This document shows, piece by piece, positions 61,286 through 64,000 of a stretch of DNA of 64,000 bases (positions are counted from its first letter, which is position 1; every line of letters begins with the position of its first letter). A program made the position numbers and the translations under genes. The stretch spans positions 41,786,259-41,850,258 of the forward strand of contig OZ022260.1 of NCBI GenBank assembly GCA_963978905.1, in the 5' to 3' direction. A model generated the notes under the pieces. It searched no databases, was not told the origin of the DNA, and saw nothing but the letters and a program-made list of their open reading frames with translations. The stretch comes from Trichostrongylus colubriformis (taxonomy: Eukaryota; Nematoda; Chromadorea; Rhabditida; Trichostrongylidae).

Positions 61286-61909
61286 CCTATCAGTCTAGCC
61301 AGATTTACCCATTCGCGTGTCTTTGAACCACAAAGACGTGTGCCGAAGTCTGCCTACAAAGCTCCACCCCCAAAGGACCAGCCGACCGCAGATCCATTGT
61401 GCATGTACATTGTTTTAAAGTTCCAGCCCACACCTACCGCGGCAAACTTGTCCATTTCCCAAAAATCGCTGGCTAATGAGGACCATTTCTAGCAGTTTTT
61501 GAGACTTTCCGTTTTCTGACTTCCGCCCACCCAAAGAGTATCGCTGTTGTTTTTTAGCGGCTGTTATATAATTATGATAAGAAATTGTCGTTGTCCGCTG
61601 CCTCTAAACGACCTTGGACTATTCCCTTCTCGTTCGTCTCACGAATGCCATGACACAACTAATTACTGTCAACAGAACCTAACTAAACTAATAAAAAAAT
61701 GAAATTACGTAGAAAACAAGTCTCTTCACTGTAACTACATTATCTACTTATCTAATAATAAACGACTAATAAACGACAACAGGGTCCTATAAAATGCATA
61801 AAAACCGGTAGAACACGATTGGAATCCCGACGGAATGTGGAAAACTCATCGGTGAGCAAAATTCCATTGAAAAGTCGACGTGCCTATCCTCTAATCGACC
61901 CTTACATAC
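61286..61909. other. no gene recognised
   Basis: The frame 61172-61492 overlaps the repeat and shows no domain. AT-rich sequence follows. Confidence 0.3.
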
Positions 61910-62013
61910 CTTTTTCTGCGGATGGGATGACGGTCATTAGAATCTGCTCGGAAGCCATGAGGTTCACACCTCCATCACTCTGTGGCCGGTGAAAAATATC
62001 CCTCTTTTTCTTT
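61910..62013 (-). CDS. possible exon of an unidentified gene
   Basis: The minus-strand segment is bounded by GCATTAG on the 5' side and GGTATGTAAG on the 3' side and reads KKKRDIFHRPQSDGGVNLMA then SEQILMTVIPSAEKG. Read through, it would stop at TAA two codons later, so it could be either an internal or a last exon. No partner exon was confirmed. The minus frame 62271-62510 (Cys-rich start, hydrophobic middle) could belong to it. I recognise no family. Confidence 0.25.
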
Positions 62014-62916
62014 CTAATGCGTGAGTGCCATATAAGGGGCCATCCCTGCATAACAGGAGAATTTCGGACTATTTGTTTCAATCAGGACTATCGTCTCACC
62101 GACTATGAGGTCGCGGAAGGACGCATAGCAGTTTCTTTCCGCTTGAAGCTAGTGCGGTCGGAACATCCCCCCATTGTGAATACTGCTACAAAAAGCCTAA
62201 GATGTTCGAATAGTCACAATACAGTGCGCAACAGGAGTAAAGTAGTATTTTTCGATCGATGAAGTGCGGTTTAACGAATTTTCCTATGATTTAACCAGTG
62301 ATTGATCTTTCCCGAGATACTAACATAATAACTATCAACTAGCACTTTGTGCCCCACAAAAACTACCGTCCGAGCAGCAAAAAGTAAAATGCTATAGTAT
62401 CTGAACACCGGGTCCTGCGTATAGCACAGTCCCGGTGTGTACCCTTCTGTCAGGATTTCGCACTGCGGCATGTCGCAAGCGAAGCAATACGGACGAGCTG
62501 AGGGCACCATGTTGCTGGGTTCTGAAGCGATTAAAAGTCAACTGCATATCACACCCCTAGCATCACCGTGTAGCTATTCTAGGACCCAGCTATAGCGGCA
62601 CCTAGCTCTCCCACAGTGCGTCGCACGTCGCTCGTCGTCGTGCGAAATCCTCAGAAAGATACACACCCCACAGTCCCTAGACATACTCCTATCACCGAGT
62701 CCGTGTGATTGTGAGATTCATTGTGACCCTCGGATATGAGCTGCGACGGGTATCATGAGGAAAGGTGTACGTCGACCTGGTAAGTATGTGATAAAAATGG
62801 AGCAGTTAAAAGGTGTTCAGAGTCCGCCATTCAAGCGATTAGGGGCAAGGAAGAGGTACATATCGATTGGGCGATCAGGCGTACTATTCACCAGAACGAT
62901 ACGTATCCTATTTTCC
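62014..62916. other. unassigned frames, right flank
   Basis: The plus frame 62017-62262 and minus frame 62271-62510 have no recognisable domain. No confident exon chain was found. Confidence 0.3.
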
Positions 62917-63000
62917 CCAATCGTCTGATCGCGTGATTGCGTGATTGTCTAATCGCCTGAATCACCTGATTGCCTAATTGCCCAATTACCCAGTCGATTT
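62917..63000. repeat. short degenerate tandem repeat
   Basis: Units of about 9-10 bases of the type GATTGCCTAATTGCC or GCGTGATTGTC recur about eight times. Weak inverse relatives (GCGATTAGGGGCAAG, GATTGGGCGATCAGGCG) precede it at 62837-62881. Confidence 0.65.
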
Positions 63001-63068
63001 GCATCTTATTCATTCTGCACAGTCGCCTTATCGCGATCGCAAACTCTGTACACTGCCTTACCGAATTA

Positions 63069-63965
63069 TTAGGTTGTAAGGAAAGTTTTGGCCGGTTTTT
63101 GAAATTTCAACTTTGAGAGATCATAACTCGGCTCAGAGGGCATCTTTTCTCACGGAATGGGCACCATTAGATTCGCTACACTCTTGGCAACACTATGCAT
63201 ACCTACAGATCTCAATTTGATAAAGGGCTGATAGTTTGTATTGCGCGAAATGAAAAAAGTCGACTCCAAATTGCCACTCTTTCTATACACACTGCTAGTG
63301 GAGGAGCTGGCCAGATGTTTTGGGAAGTGGGGCATAGTTAGCGCTAGATCTGATGAACATGATAGACGAGTAAGGGCCTTACCCTGCAACTGCTTCAATT
63401 AGTGGAAGAGGATTTGTGAAAAATGCGCTTGCGCATGACTGCCGTAAGGGGTCCCGCGGCAGTCATTTTTTTGATTTTTCCAAATCAAGGCCACTTGTGG
63501 TGGTCAACTAAGGTTGCTTGTTGAGGGCCAATACTTGTGGATATTCCCTGCAAATATGGACGCTCATCGCCTTCTGCCGTTTTAGTTAAAGCGATTTGAT
63601 CAATTGAAAATCCAAGCAGCTCGTTCTCATTTCTGCACTTCTAAAACCAGAGACAACGTGTTCCAACCAATGATTCACCTCCTCCTCTTGCAGTATTCAC
63701 ATTTGTGGTCACCTTCGCTGGGACTCGGCTAAACAAGAACTCTTGAAGTGAAGTCATCTTAAAAGTGCCATTTTCGCAGCACTTTAAAATTTCCCTAATA
63801 ATTCGAAAACCTTGTGGCATTCCAAGTAAAACATATATTCTGAAAGAGCAACTTTTTGTCTATCTAATGAGCACAATATATCAGCTGATTCTTGTTGACG
63901 CGCTCTGATATTTAAATTTTTCTTGTGAACGCGAAAAAGCGGCCAGAACTTTCCTTACAACCTAA
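63069..63965. mobile_element. mariner-like non-autonomous element (897 bp)
   Basis: The ends TTAGGTTGTAAGGAAAGTTT then TGGCCGGTTTTTG and AAAAAGCGGCCAGAACTTTC then CTTACAACCTAA are inverted repeats, and TA flanks both sides (63067-63068 and 63966-63967). The subterminal GAGATCATAACTC is also present at the same relative place in the 23577 element. No transposase motif was found inside. A local palindrome lies at about 63435-63468 (ATGACTGCC and GGCAGTCAT). Confidence 0.88.
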
Positions 63966-64000
63966 TACATTGCCCGTGCTATCATTCGTTGCCCTCGATG

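Noticed and set aside
1..64000. CRISPR array, bacterial operon, phage or integrated virus
   Set aside because: No regular repeat-spacer array, no compact same-strand operons and no viral hallmark genes were seen; the exon-intron structure is eukaryotic throughout.

Overview
This is a window of nematode nuclear DNA, most likely from a clade V strongylid such as a hookworm or a relative. The evidence is many short exons in long introns, acceptors ending TTTCAG or TTTAAG, roughly 40-45% GC, several short mariner derivatives, an RTE fragment with a GAA tail, tRNA-derived SINEs and dense MITE and foldback families. No bacterial genes, CRISPR arrays or operons of prokaryotic type were seen. The species is an inference.

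Four genes could be assembled exon by exon, all on the minus strand. From left to right they are: (1) the first 190 or so codons of a UDP-glucose 6-dehydrogenase (sqv-4), 1560-6455, whose 3' part lies beyond the left edge; (2) a complete or nearly complete collagen plus olfactomedin type II membrane protein (unc-122/gliomedin family), 18761-30410, in 15 exons; (3) a tropomodulin (tmd-1/unc-94), 31875-40318, complete except for its 5' exon(s); (4) an unrecognised single-pass membrane protein of about 232 residues, 55603-59952, in six phase-compatible exons. A weak single-exon signal lies at 61910-62013. UNC-122 and tropomodulin both act in or around muscle and neuromuscular tissue; the other two show no functional link to them.

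The rest is introns and intergenic DNA filled with mobile elements. There are four mariner-type elements: 1-750; 23577-24475, in an unc-122 intron; 44616-45506; and 63069-63965. The first three keep broken transposase sequence and the fourth has none that I recognise. Other repeats include a 1.38-kb element with long terminal inverted repeats at 3195-4575, a foldback at 5466-5925, two almost identical 468-bp MITEs (41109-41576 and 50909-51376), a trio of GC-rich MITEs, two SINE-like families, and several long hairpins (8488-8598, 11815-11900).

Gene models were built by eye from translated similarity, splice-site consensus and phase. Exon boundaries should be good to a base or two, but no alignment or transcript data were available.
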